A DNA stretch of 64,000 nt from Litsea cubeba (GCA_012931725.1 CM022947.1:18793554-18857553); one strand, 5' to 3'; positions 44,837-56,106 are shown, numbered from the stretch's first letter. The notes: generated by a model not told the origin, from the letters alone. Numbers and translations are program-made.

Positions 44837-45447
44837 TAGGGATGGCAATTCCGTCCGGTCCGATCCGATCCGATCCGCTACCCGCTCCGTTTGGATATGG
44901 ATTTCGGAGATTTTTTCGGAGATCGGGTCGGATTCGGATATGGATTTTGAAAAAAATTCGGAGATCAGATCGGAGGCGGATATGGAGATATCCGATCCGA
45001 ATATCCGTTTGGATATCCGATCTCCGACCCGTTTGGATATCTGTTTAACCCTTAATTGCAGTTTTCCCCCTTATCTTATATAATATTATATATATTACAC
45101 TATATATATATCAATATATTACAGAGAACACTTCAGTGTAAGTGTATGACTTGTGTAAGTGTGTTGAAACTTGAATGACTTTATTTTGGAAGTTTATTTT
45201 TGGATATATTTTGAATTGTATTGTCTTTTTAATGTTTTTAATGCTTAAATTATATTTTGAATTGTATTGTCTTTTTAATATTTTTTTAATGATTCAGATA
45301 TCCGATTCTCTGTTTGGATATCCGATCTCCGTTTGGAGGCGGGGATGGAGGATAGAATGGATATCCGTTCGGAGATTGGAGCGGATATGGAGACGGAGAA
45401 TTGGATTCGGACATATCCGCCTCCGATCCGATCCGTTGCCATCCCTA
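44837..45447. mobile_element. hAT MITE (TAGGGATGGCAA tips)
   Basis: 611 bp with tips tagggatggcaattccg and, inverted, tagggatggcaacggat. It is flanked by a perfect 8 bp TSD CTTTGAGC (44829-44836 and 45448-45455). Both ends carry repeated tccgatccgatcc-type motifs. The centre is AT-rich and non-coding. It is inserted in the minus-strand L1. Confidence 0.92.
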
Positions 45448-46260
45448 CTTTGAGCATGCTCAGGTGTGTTTCCAAAGAAAACTGCACTTTTCTGGTAGTA
45501 CACCTGCAAGCCTGAGTGATGAGACAGATTCTCATGAATCCTCTTAATCAGATGAGCATTATGGGGTAGCAGAGCAGAATAGCATTATAGCATTTGCAAA
45601 AAAAAAGTTACTGTGACATCTTGCTTTCTAAAGGGAGAATCAATTAAACTACTTTCAATTTTAGTGGATATATTAAAAAATTGAAGAGAGGAACTCCATA
45701 GTTATTGTGAATAGGAAAGGAGATAAGGGGCACACCCCTGGCTCAAACCTCTTGTGCTCTTGAAATGGCCTGCAGGGGAACCATTTACAAGGATGGAGAA
45801 CGAGGGAGAATGAGGGAAATGCAATGCTTTGGAAATTTATAAGCTTGTAAGGCACCTTCAAGAAAATCTCACTTTACATTGTTGAAAGATTTTTTGAGAT
45901 CAATTTTGAGACACATTCTTTGATAACTCTTTGGTTAAATGAAGCTTCTGGCTAGGTCATGATTGAGAAGGCTGTCATCAAAAATATTCTTACCTGGGAT
46001 AAAAGCTGATTGAGTTTCACCAATTGTGTAGTTTATAATGAGCTTCATTCTGTTTGCCAAAATCTTTGTTATGATCTTGTAGATTACATTTGTTTGCGCA
46101 ATTGGCCTTAAATGTTCATGAGAGCTTGAGCTTGAAATTTTAGGGATGAGAATTGAGAGCTAAGAAATGTGCTTGCATTCAAAAGTTTTGCAGATTTGAA
46201 CAAAAAAATAAAGAAGAAAAGAAATCTTCTATAGTTACAAAAACATCATTGCGACGATCA

Positions 46261-46965
46261 GCCAACAAACCTTAGAAATGAGTGCTTCATTTCTTTCTCA
46301 CCATTTTGAAGTTCTCTTTAGTGGTTTTCTTGACTTCATAGAACCAAGCATTGAATTTGTGGTATCATATTTCATGTTCTTTCTCATCATAGAAAAGAAA
46401 AGAGAGATGAAGTCTAATCCCTTTTTCTGGGTATCTCTCAAGCTTCCTTGTGCCGATGTGTTGCTTTTTTATTTTATTATTATTATTTTTTGTTGGTTCT
46501 AGTTTGTATACAGATATTTTCACTGACGTCAATTATTCAGTCTGAATAAAATGGCATGTTTCTTATTTTCTTGAATCAAATTTAGTTTTGTAGCTCATCA
46601 TTTCAACACCTTTTTTCTGTTGAGAAATCTGTTGATTTATTTTTTGTTGTCTTCATTATGCAGCTCATGCCTCACAACAAGCTTATGGATCATTGCAGCA
46701 AATAATTTGGCAGTGTCTGAACAAGATTTCCCTTGGAAGATAATACATATCAAGTAATTAGCAAATATTTGATTAATACTATCCATGACAAGTTGTAATT
46801 TGCACTACCAGCTTTTCTGGTAATGTTCCAGTTGATGGTAGATTCCTTTAGATTCGTCATTGAGTTTTTAGATGCTTTTGAATGTTTTTCATTTGATAAA
46901 ACTATGCTTGATGCAGTTTCGGCTATGAGCTTATATATTCTTCTAAAGTAGACCTCTTTTTTTTT
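46261..46965. other. AT-rich interval, nothing recognised
   Basis: No ORF with recognisable content. An acceptor-like tattatgcag precedes a short readable stretch at about 46661, but it stops quickly and has no partner exon. Confidence 0.4.
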
Positions 46966-46982
46966 GGATAAATAAGGGATTT

Positions 46983-48105
46983 TTCTTTTGATAACGGAGG
47001 GTGGACTAATCAATGGCGGACGTAGAATTTTCACTTGAGGGGGGCTGGCGATGGTTAAATAAAAAAGTCAATCATTATTGTATTGTACTTTCTTCACATT
47101 ACCGATGGCAAAAGAGAAAACAAATCAATTGCGTATTTATGTCTATCCTTCGAAAGAGCTTAATCAATTAAGATCTTGGGTAAAGTAATGTGTGTATGTG
47201 TCCGGTCATGTGATAAGTACTCCTAAGGGCATCTTCATTTGCATGATAAATAGAATGAGATAAAATTAAGGTTCCAATCTAAAGAGGAGATTGGAAACAA
47301 ACTTTGAGCCAAAAACAACAGTGAGCTCTCTCATCCTTTGATCTTCATTCGTTTATTTGCTTAAATCAAATTCAAAACTACTTCCTTAAAGCTCGTTCTA
47401 AAACTCCTTTCTCATGCCCCTACACAAATTACAACTACAAACAACCAAATATTACATTAAAATAAAATAAAATTAGCTAACAATCAATACCATGCATTGG
47501 TAGCTGAAAATCAATAATGACTGATTAGACTCCCTCGTCTCTAATCTAAATATTTGTTTAAATTTTTTTTTTTTTGTTGAAATCAAATCCAACTCCATCA
47601 ATAGAACCATTTCGGTAATGGAGATTTTTAGAAAGGTTGGATATTTAGGAAATCCTCCATCTCTTTTAAATCGTTTATAATCAAGAGAACCCATTTTAGG
47701 ATTTTTAGAAGACGGTAGATTTTCAAGAATCCCCTACTTCTAACATCACCATTTCTGAAAAAAAGATTTTGAGACGAAGCACCTACCAAAACAGCCCTTG
47801 CAACACTTAAAAATTGTTTAGAATCCATACAGAGATAATGAGAGAGAGAGGCTGTCATGCTACAGGAGCGGGAGGGGATTATGATTTAAGGATTTCTTGA
47901 GAGAGGGGGGTTTTGTTCCATGGGGGCTAACGTGCTTTATTCCATGGGGGCTGGTCCAGGCAGCTCCTATAGCCCAAATGTGCTTTTTCCAGAGTTGTGG
48001 GGGGCTGAAGCCCCCATGTAGCCATACATGGGTCCGCCCCTGGGACTAATCCCTACGGGCCGAGGGGGAGCATTTCGAACCCTCAACCTCCGGGAGCAAA
48101 TTGTG
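46983..48105 (-). mobile_element. SINE copy, minus strand, split by a hAT element
   Basis: A 17 bp direct repeat ggataaataagggattt at 46966-46982 and 48106-48122 marks the target duplication. The SINE body is 46983-47010 plus 48043-48105. It has the shared phrase gggccgagggggagc and a B-box-like ggttcgaaatgc on the minus strand. The two halves are separated by the hAT element at 47011-48042. Confidence 0.75.
47011..48042. mobile_element. Non-autonomous hAT element
   Basis: 1032 bp with tips caatggcggacgtag and, inverted, caggggcggacccat, and a perfect 8 bp TSD GGACTAAT (47003-47010 and 48043-48050). Ends share a ggggggc block. No transposase is readable. It lies inside a SINE. Confidence 0.88.
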
Positions 48106-48122
48106 GGATAAATAAGGGATTT

Positions 48123-48590
48123 TCGTGGATCGATTCTTCCAATAACCGTATCCAATTTCATCTCAACAACACCAAACATATCATTAAACCACTCCCTATG
48201 AGCTGCATTTGGCACCTGCGTCTAGCGCCCTCCCATGATCTGGCACAAGACCAAGTTTGACACTCATCTTATTTTTAGTGACTGTTAGATTGGATCTCAA
48301 TAGATTCAGAGTTGAAAGACTTTTAACTTTTAAGGGTATGAAATCAAGGGTTATGATAAATTGAGGGGGCTGATTTTTTCCCATCCATATCTTATGAGAC
48401 CTTTCCATCCCACCCACCTTGCTGATGGGCATGCATCATCTAGATATGCCTTGTGAAGTGGATGGTTCGAATGAAAACCAGTGAACGGCTCCACTATCCA
48501 TGATTGAGATCGGATAGTTAGCAACATCTATCAAAAAGCAAATTTTTTTTTTTCCTTTCTTCTGATAACCCAAAGGAGGGGCTGTACATG
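48123..48590. other. Unassigned interval
   Basis: No gene or clear element. Sequence around 48180-48440 reads as ordinary non-coding plant DNA. Confidence 0.4.
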
Positions 48591-48594
48591 AGAC

Positions 48595-48830
48595 TCATAA
48601 CACAACTCACACATGTGAGGTGATAAGAACTCACACATAAGAGGAGAGACGGACACAACTCACACATGTGAAGATGATAGAAACTTGTACATGCGAGCGA
48701 GGAGACATAGACACAGCTCACACATGTGAGGTGATGGAAACTCACACATGCAAGGAGACATAAACACAATTGACATGGGCTGAGATATAAACTCACACAT
48801 GTGAGGATAGAAATTCGCATATGCGAGGAG
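48595..48830. repeat. Minisatellite with cacatgtg core
   Basis: About seven imperfect units of roughly 30-60 bp built on actcacacatgtgagg and gaggagacataaacac. Most units contain the self-complementary core cacatgtg or catatgcg-type variants. It is open on the minus strand but only as a Cys/Ser-rich repeat product, which I do not take as a gene. Confidence 0.75.
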
Positions 48831-49457
48831 ACATAAAAATTAAATTTCTTAAGGATGGCTAATGCACAAACTGACCCATTTGTCCCAATTCACCTCAATA
48901 CAAGCTATTATTAGGGCTCTTTGTTCTACCCCCCCCAAAAAAAAAAAAAGGCCCTTTGTCTAATTCAGATTAAATTTGAAAAAAAAATAAAAAACATCTC
49001 ATGGGAAAGAGGGTTTTAACTAAGGAGGTTTTGAAAGGTTAAGAAGTGAACGGGCAAATGGGCTGAGAGGCCAAGAAGGCCAATAGTTTCCTATCAAAAG
49101 GTTTTAATGTTCCTTAATACATCTCTAATCCTTACACTCTTGGAAGGACATTGCCTAAAGACACTCCTCTGGTTCTCCCACAGGGAATTAAACTTCTAGA
49201 AGTTAGTAATAAATGGGCAATTTAGCAAGGAGTATTTAAAAGATGACAAGGAAGGATCCAAGGTGAAGTGGAGCAGGGACCATCACCTAGCTAGGATCTA
49301 GTGTACCAGATGATAGGTGAATAATTTTTTCCTATTAAAAGGAGAGACTATCAAGTTGTAACCCTTGCACATCTTCATGTTTAATCTTTCACTTTTGGTC
49401 TCTTAGACAAAGGATTGCATGAAATCTTAGTAAATCAATAAAAATTAGCCAAGGCAC
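48831..49457. other. Unassigned interval
   Basis: No gene seen. Poly(C)/poly(A) run at about 48931-48949. Ordinary AT-rich sequence otherwise. Confidence 0.4.
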
Positions 49458-49465
49458 GTCCGAAA

Positions 49466-49862
49466 TAGGGGTGCTCAAGGGCTGGGCCGGCTCGGATGCG
49501 TTGGGCTGGATTCAGACTTTGAGTTCAGGTACTCGGTCTCGTCCTGATTCTAAATTCTTAGCCCGAGTAATATTAGGGCAGGGCTTGGATTAAGAGATAG
49601 AAAGCCCAAAGCCAAGCCTTACCCAAATAATACATGCAGTTTAGTGACTGATTTTCTCAAGGGAGTCATAGAGGGCCCAACAAGAGATATAAAGTCTGGG
49701 CCAGCCTGGCTCGATTGACTAAATGGTCGGGCTCTGGCCTTATGTGTTCGAGGTGGGTTGGGCTTGAGCCAGGCACTTTAGCTGCTTGGGTTGGATACTG
49801 ACATGTGTTTGTAAAGTCAGGTCGGGCCTGTTTATGCCTCAGCCTGGCCCATTAAAGCCCTG
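49466..49862. mobile_element. Small hAT remnant
   Basis: 397 bp with tips taggggtgctcaagg and, inverted, cagggctttaatggg. Flanks gtccgaaa (49458-49465) and gtccaaag (49863-49870) agree at six of eight positions. The interior is rich in gggctgggccgg-type blocks. Family call is by tips and flanks only. Confidence 0.55.
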
Positions 49863-50529
49863 GTCCAAAGAGATTTTCACAACAAAACAATTTTTTGTAT
49901 GTTTGTGACAAGGCCCACAATTCTCTCCCAGCCTCTCAGTAATGAGTTTGACACACCTGTGACTCAACTAGGGTTGTAAACGGGTCGGTTCCGGTCCGGG
50001 TCCAGGGTGGAACCGGAATCGGAACCGTTTTCTAAGAAGGGGAAGCGGAACCGATAAGAATAATGGGAACCAGAACCGGAACCGTTTGTGAGGCGGGTCT
50101 GGTTCCGGTTCCGGGTCTAGACTAATACCTGTATTTTTCTTTAAAAAAATTATGCTTTTTCCACATTTCAATTGGATCACGTACCTACAAACACTAATGT
50201 GACCTTTTGTTTATCAATAACAGGCACTTTTAACCAAAAACTCAGAAATCACATCCAAACCTGCAATGAGATGTTGTAGAAAAGTAGAAAATCCTAATGT
50301 AGAAAAGTAGAAAAGTAAAAAGGGTTCTGTTCTCACATACTAAAGTTACTTTATGTTAGTGTATACTAGCAAAACCCCGTGGATAACCACGAAACCACCA
50401 AATGCACAGACTGATATGAATTATTTTTAATAAATTTATTAATTAGTAAATTTGTGAGTCCTTTTTTTTGTTGCTAATTTGATCTTTATGCTTTTTTTTT
50501 TCCAAATGTTATATTCTTTAGGTGAGGCA

Positions 50530-52495
50530 TGAATTGATTAAGAAAGATCAAATGATCATAGACTTAATAAATTGACCTAATATATTTAAGTGGGACCAAG
50601 ATGAATGGGGCCCATCATCTCTATTCGAACCGTTCATAAAATCATATGATGCGGGCTGGGACCCATTAATTGATTGATAAAGATCAAATGATTAAATGAT
50701 CATAGACCTTTCAAATTAACCAAACCTAACCTATTTAAGTGGGACCCCCAAGATGAATGGGGTCCACCATCTATATTCTAACCGTCCATAAAATCATATT
50801 ATGCGGGATGGGACCCATGAATTGATTAAGAAAGATCAAATGATCGTAGACCTAACAAATTGACCTAATGTATTTAAGTGAGACCCAGATGAATGGGGTC
50901 TACCATATTTATTCTAACCGTCCATAAAATCAAATGATGCGGGCCGGGACCCATTAATTGATTGATAAAGATCAAATGATCATAGACCTCTCAAATTGAC
51001 CAAACCTAGCCTATTTAAGTGGGACCCCCAAGATGAATGGGGTCCACCGTATATATTCTAACTATCCATAAAACCATATGATGTGGGCTGGGACCCATGA
51101 ATTGCTTGATAAAGATCAAAGGATCAAATGATCATAGACCTCACAAATTGACCAAACATAACCTATTTAAGTGGAACCCCCCAGATGAATGGGGTCCACC
51201 ATCTCTATTCTAATCGTCCAAAAAACCATATTATGCGGGATGAGACCCATGAATTGATTTAAAAAGATCAAAGGATCAAATGATCGTAGACCTAACAAAT
51301 TGACTAAATATTTTTAAGTGAGACCCAGATGAATGGGGTCCACCATCATTATTCTAACCGTCCATAAAATCAAATGATGCGGGCCGGAACCCATGAATTG
51401 ATTGATAAAGATCAAATGATCATAGACCTCTCAAATTGACCAAACCTAACCTATTTAAGTGGGACCCCCAAGATGAATGGGGCCCACCATCTATATTCTA
51501 ACCATCCATGAAACAATATGATGCGGGATGGACCCATGAATTGCTTGATAAAGATCAAATGATCAAATGATCATAAACCTCACAAATTGACCAAACGTAA
51601 CCTATTTAAGTGGAACCCCCCAGATGAATGGCGTCCACCATCTCTATTCTAACCATCCATAAAACCATATTATGCAGGATGGGACCCATGAATTGATTTA
51701 AAAAGATCAAAGGATCAAATGATCGTAGACCTAAAAAATTGACCAAATATTTTTAAGTGGGACCCAGATGAATGGGGTCCACCATCTTTATTCTAACCGT
51801 CCATAAAATCAAATGATGCGGCCGGGACCCATTAATTGATTGATAAAGATCAAATGATCAAATGATCATATACCTCTCAAATTGACCAAACCTAACATAT
51901 TTAAGTGGGACCCACAAGATTAATGGGGTCCACCATCTATATTCTAACCGTCCATGAAATAATCTGATGCGGGCTGGGACCCATGAATTGCTTGATAATG
52001 ATTAAAGTATTAAATGATCATAGACCTCACAAATTGACCAAACATAACCTATTTAAGTGGAGCCCCCTAGATGAATGGGGTCCACCATCTTTATTCTAAC
52101 CGTCCATAAAACCATATTATGCGGGATGAGACCCATGAATTGATTTAAAAAGATCAAATGATCGTAGACCTAACAAATTGATCAAATATGTTTAAGTGAG
52201 ACCCAGATGAATGGGGTCCACCATCTCTATTCTAACCGTCCATAAAATCATATGATGCGGGCCGGGACCCATGAATTGATTGATAAAGTTCAAATAATCA
52301 TAGACCTCATAAAATGAACAAACCTAATTTATTTAAGTGGGACCCCAAAGATGAATGGAGTCCACCATCTATATTCTAACCGTTCATAAAACCATATGAT
52401 GCGGGCTGGGACCCATGAATTGCTTGATAAAGGTCAAAGGATCAAATGATCATAGACCTCACAAATTGACCAAACCTAACCTATTTAAGTGGAAC

Positions 52496-52547
<52 letters not shown>

Positions 52548-53870
52548 ATGGGGTCCACCATCTCTATTCTAAACGTCCATAAAATCATATTATGCGGGAT
52601 GGGACCCATGAATTGATTAAGAAAGATCAAATGATCATATACCTAACAAATTGACCAAATATATTTAAGTGGGACCCAGATGAATGGGGTCCACCATCTA
52701 TATTCTATCAGTCCATAAAACCATATGATGCGGGCTGTGACCCATTAATTGATTGATAAAGATCAAATGATCATAGACCTCACAAATTGACCAAACCTAA
52801 CCTATTTAAGTGGGACCATGATGAATGGGGCCCACCATATCTATTCTAACCGTCTATAAAACCATATGATGCAGGATGAAACCCATAAATTACTTGATAA
52901 AGATCAAATGATTATAGACCTCACAAATTGACCGAACCTATGGGGTCCATCATCTATATTCTATCAGTCTATAAAACCATATGATGCGGGCTGTGACCCA
53001 TTGATTGATTGATAAAGATCAAATGATCATAGACCTCACAAATTGACCAAACCTAACCTATTTAAGTGGGACCATGATGAATGGGGCCACCATATCTATT
53101 CTAACCGTCCATAAAACCATATGATGCGGGATGGAACCCATAAATTACTTGATAAAGATCAAATGATCAAATGATCATAGACCTCACAAATTGACCAAAC
53201 CTATTAAAGTGGGACCCAGACGAATGCGCTCCACCATCTATATTCTATCCGTCCATAAAACCATATGATGTAGGCTGGCAAAGGATCAAATGATCGTAGA
53301 ACTAACAAATTGATCAAATATGTTTAAGTGAGACCCAGATGAATGGGGTCCACCATCTCTATTCTAACTGTCCATAAAATCATATGATGCGGGCCGGGAC
53401 CCATGAATTGATTGATAAAGTTCAAATGATCATAGACCTCATAAAATGAACAAACCTAATTTATTTAAGTGGGACCCCAAAGATGAATGGAGTCCACCAT
53501 CTATATTCTAACCGTTCATAAAACCATATGATGCGGGCTGGGACCCATGAATTGCTTGATAAAGGTCAAAGGATCAAATGATCATAGACCTCACAAATTG
53601 ACCAAACCTAACCTATTTAAGTGGAACCCCCCCAAATGAATGGGATCCACCATCTCTATTCTAACCGTCCATAAAATCATATTATGCGGGATGAGACCCA
53701 TGAATTGATTAAGAAAGATCAAATGATCAAATGATCATAGACCTAACAAATTGACCAAATATTTTTAAGTGGGACCCAGATGAATGGGGTCCACCATCTT
53801 TATTCTAACCGTCCATAAAATCAAATGATGCGGGCCGAGACCCATGAATTGATTGATATAAATTAAATTT
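50530..53870 (+). repeat. Satellite array, ~146 bp monomer, ~440 bp higher-order unit
   Basis: About 23 monomers each contain gatcaaatgatca, agacctcacaaattgacc, atgaatggggtccacc, ctattctaaccgtccat and atgcgggctgggaccca. Three variants follow in order: A (attgattgataaag), B (attgcttgataaag) and C (attgatttaaaaag or attgattaagaaag). B monomers fall at about 51099, 51538, 51985 and 52417, a period of 432-447 bp. The order becomes irregular after 52.5 kb. Non-coding. Confidence 0.92.
52497..52545 (+). repeat. Poly(C)20-poly(A)29 run inside the array
   Basis: Twenty C are followed directly by 29 A in the middle of a B monomer, where other monomers read about six C then agatgaatgg. This is either a replication-slippage expansion or a sequencing/assembly artefact. 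Confidence 0.85.
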
Positions 53871-54473
53871 TTTGAATTTAAAGGTTTGGATTTGATCCAC
53901 AAAATCGTTAAAGATATTACTTGAATGGAAATTCTTTTTGTAGTAAGGTGGATGGATAATATTAGGAAATGATGGAGATTTATAGGAAGATATTTCTGTA
54001 TGATTGGAAACGGAAGGGAGGAATGGAAGGGTTGAAAATAGAAGGGAGGAATGGAAGGGTGATACATCCCTTTGCTGCTACGTGTCCATCTCCAAGATAT
54101 GCCAGGTGTCCTCCTCCAAGACTTCTCATGAAGTGTATACATCCCTTTAGTAATATAGATATTGGGTCGGGTCCCGGGTCCACGGGTCTGGGCCACTGTG
54201 GATCCGGAACCAGACCCGTTTAGGTATCGGTTCCAAAAAAAGGATCCGGAAACGGAACCATTTTCTTATCGGGACCAAAATAAGGACCCAGACCTGGATC
54301 CTAACGGGTCGGAACCTTCGGATAATCGGAGAATCGGGTACCCATTTACAATCCTAGACTCAACTCACGAGGATAGAGCAAACCCTATTCACAAACTACT
54401 TTTCTGAAATGAGTACTTGTGGTCGTAATTATTATATAGTAAATTTAATTTAAACAAAAATTACAACGTGTAA

Positions 54474-54545
54474 GCGTTTGTAGTCCAACGGTTAGGATAA
54501 TTGCCTTCCAAGCAATAGACCCGGGTTCGACTCCCGGCAGACGCA
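54474..54545 (+). tRNA. tRNA-Gly (anticodon UCC)
   Basis: A 72-base cloverleaf: acceptor gcgtttg/cagacgc (one T-G pair), D arm with tccaacggttagga, anticodon stem attgc/gcaat with loop cttccaa (TCC at 54507-54509), and a T arm closed by ccggg/cccgg with loop ttcgact. The A box (tagtccaacgg) and B box (ggttcgactcc) are intact. A caa-containing stretch lies just upstream and a T run at 54584-54590 could stop pol III. It is not embedded in a recognised transposon. Confidence 0.92.
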
Positions 54546-54636
54546 CATAAACAAATTTATATATATATAGTTTGTGTTTAAACATTTTTTTAATCACATC
54601 ATTATTCATCAAACATTTCTATTTTTGTTAGATAAG

Positions 54637-54815
54637 TTTTTTTTTTTTTTTGCTAACGGAGGGTTCTTAGACTGGACTATTCCCTCCGGGCCCAGAGAGA
54701 AGCCGGGTAAAACCCCGGTGGCTCCTAGGTGGTAGCATAAATGGACTTAACCTTTGGTTCCTGAAGAGGGGGGAACCGAGGATCAATACCAAGACCTATA
54801 GCTTTTTTTGATTAA
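54637..54815 (-). mobile_element. SINE copy, minus strand
   Basis: T run at 54637-54651 (tail on the minus strand), then tgctaacggagggttc, gggcccagagagaagccggg, shared with the copies at 29973 and 46983. The head end is less clear. No ORF. Confidence 0.6.
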
Positions 54816-55347
54816 AAGTTGACAAGGGATATTTGTAGGCAAAAGAAAATTCCAGCACATGCTCGGCTCATTCCATATAAAATAGACTAATTCCAAGTGC
54901 CAAAATACTAAATCACAACATTGTTTAATGGTTTTAGATATGTGAGTCAATCTTAACCAATCACATTTAAGTAGTTAAGGTGGGTTATGCTGTTTGAGTA
55001 GGTTGGCCCCAACCCAACTTGTTTAAATGTGGATTAGGTTTTCCTGAGCTATGATATATCCATATATTTTGGTGGTCGGGTCAGCAAGTTGGGTAGGATT
55101 TTTTGACTCCTGCCTCCAACTAGCTAAGAATGCACCTAGCCACACCTACTTATTTACAACAAGATGGCCGAACTCATCTTCTTAAGACCAAGGAATCCCA
55201 AAACATCCCAGTTTTAAGATGCTGAAGATCCTATCACCTTAAGATTTACTAATTATTAGCCTTCTCACAAGGAAAATGAATTGCTAACTAAAATGGATTT
55301 TGGCAGTCCCATCATGGAGATTTGGGGTATTTGTACATCAAAAAGTC
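54816..55347. other. Unassigned interval
   Basis: No gene seen; AT-rich with an acacaacattg-type single-copy look. Confidence 0.4.
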
Positions 55348-55446
55348 TACATGGACAGTTACATTGAGTTAGTCCATGGACTAACCCTATGAGTGGATAT
55401 CATAGGGTTAGTCCATGGACTAACTCAATGAGTTATTCCATGTAGC
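55348..55446. repeat. Near-perfect hairpin, arms ~45 bp
   Basis: A core of 31 bp arms (55362-55392 and 55400-55430) is perfectly complementary around a 7-base loop. Outside it, ctacatgga pairs again after a six-base mismatch. Each arm itself contains the palindrome tagtccatggacta. It could be a miniature foldback transposon or a transcript hairpin; the sequence alone does not decide. Confidence 0.8.
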
Positions 55447-56100
55447 ATAACTGTCTGTACATCTGCATTGGAGACCGACAGATTGAATGTTTCCAGCATC
55501 AGGCCATGTGAAAGTTCTCCACAGTTGAGAAACAATAATAATCTTAAGACAACTGGTTCCTTATTGCATGAAAATGCACCCCCAAAATCCTTAGATACAC
55601 AGTGCAATCTTTTTCCACCATAAAAAATTAAAAATGCATGTATATTTCAAGGAAGTCTCTTTTTTTGTACATTCTTTCTATTTTAGCCGTTAATGCCTCA
55701 TCCAAATGTTGGTTTTTTTGTGTTTCAAAAATTAAAATTTTTTTTTGTCCTTTTCCTCTATTTGCCTTTACAAAGGGAGAAGTGATGGCTTTAGGTATGT
55801 GCATAAGATCCAACATCGTTAGAGGTCAAAACTTTAGTGGGCTTTATAAGCATTTCCATGATCTTTATATTTTATGATGCTTTGAGCCTTTTACCACTAG
55901 CCCTATACGCGCATGTGAGTCGAGCCCATTTATTTGTTCTGACCCTTTTTTTTAACGCTGTGGTTTACTGCATTTTCACGTTGTGATTTTTAATATTTTT
56001 TTAACAATTGTGGATTAATGCCATTAGTCTTATCTATCATGCCCAACGGACACAAATCTCATATTATAAGAGATCGTCTTCATGAATCATGATCCTAGCG
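55447..56100. other. Unassigned interval
   Basis: No gene seen. T-rich with short ORFs that do not resemble known proteins. Confidence 0.4.
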
Positions 56101-56106
56101 GAAACA

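Larger units (their letters stand above)
42290..46260 (-). mobile_element. L1-clade LINE, minus strand, host of nested elements
   Basis: Pieces in order on the minus strand: RT start (FFSSLFFC, RPIAQTNVIYKIITKILANR at about 46090), QSAFIPGKNIFDDSLLNHDLA at about 45990, PLSPFLFTITMEF at about 45700, then the RT end (IIKYVLRSFQFPHTMV) at about 44640. KLIVEFKGLEQKTTHAVSWN is at about 44530, LKGCKTLIGNENKASFQYDS at about 44250, and a zinc-binding C-terminus (LVSHGRLKTK) at about 42440. The element is split by the MITE at 44837-45447 and by the MITE at 42741-44065. Many stops. It has no endonuclease in view, so it is 5'-truncated or decayed. Confidence 0.8.
49969..54356. mobile_element. hAT-type element filled by a satellite array
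   Basis: 4388 bp with tips tagggttgtaaacgggt and, inverted, taggattgtaaatgggt. It is flanked by a perfect 8 bp TSD GACTCAAC (49961-49968 and 54357-54364). Subterminal regions at both ends repeat ggaaccggaacc/ggttccg motifs. The interior is almost wholly the tandem array at about 50530-53870. No transposase. It is non-autonomous and unusually large because of the array. Confidence 0.88.

Noticed and set aside
48518..48820. 100-codon Cys/Leu-rich minus-strand ORF
   Set aside because: It is the translation of the cacatgtg minisatellite.
50530..53870. A centromere
   Set aside because: The array is only about 3.3 kb and bounded by transposon ends with genes and a tRNA nearby; higher-order repeats alone are not proof.
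50530..53870. CRISPR array
   Set aside because: The repeats are about 146 bp tandem monomers without spacers, in a plant nuclear context.
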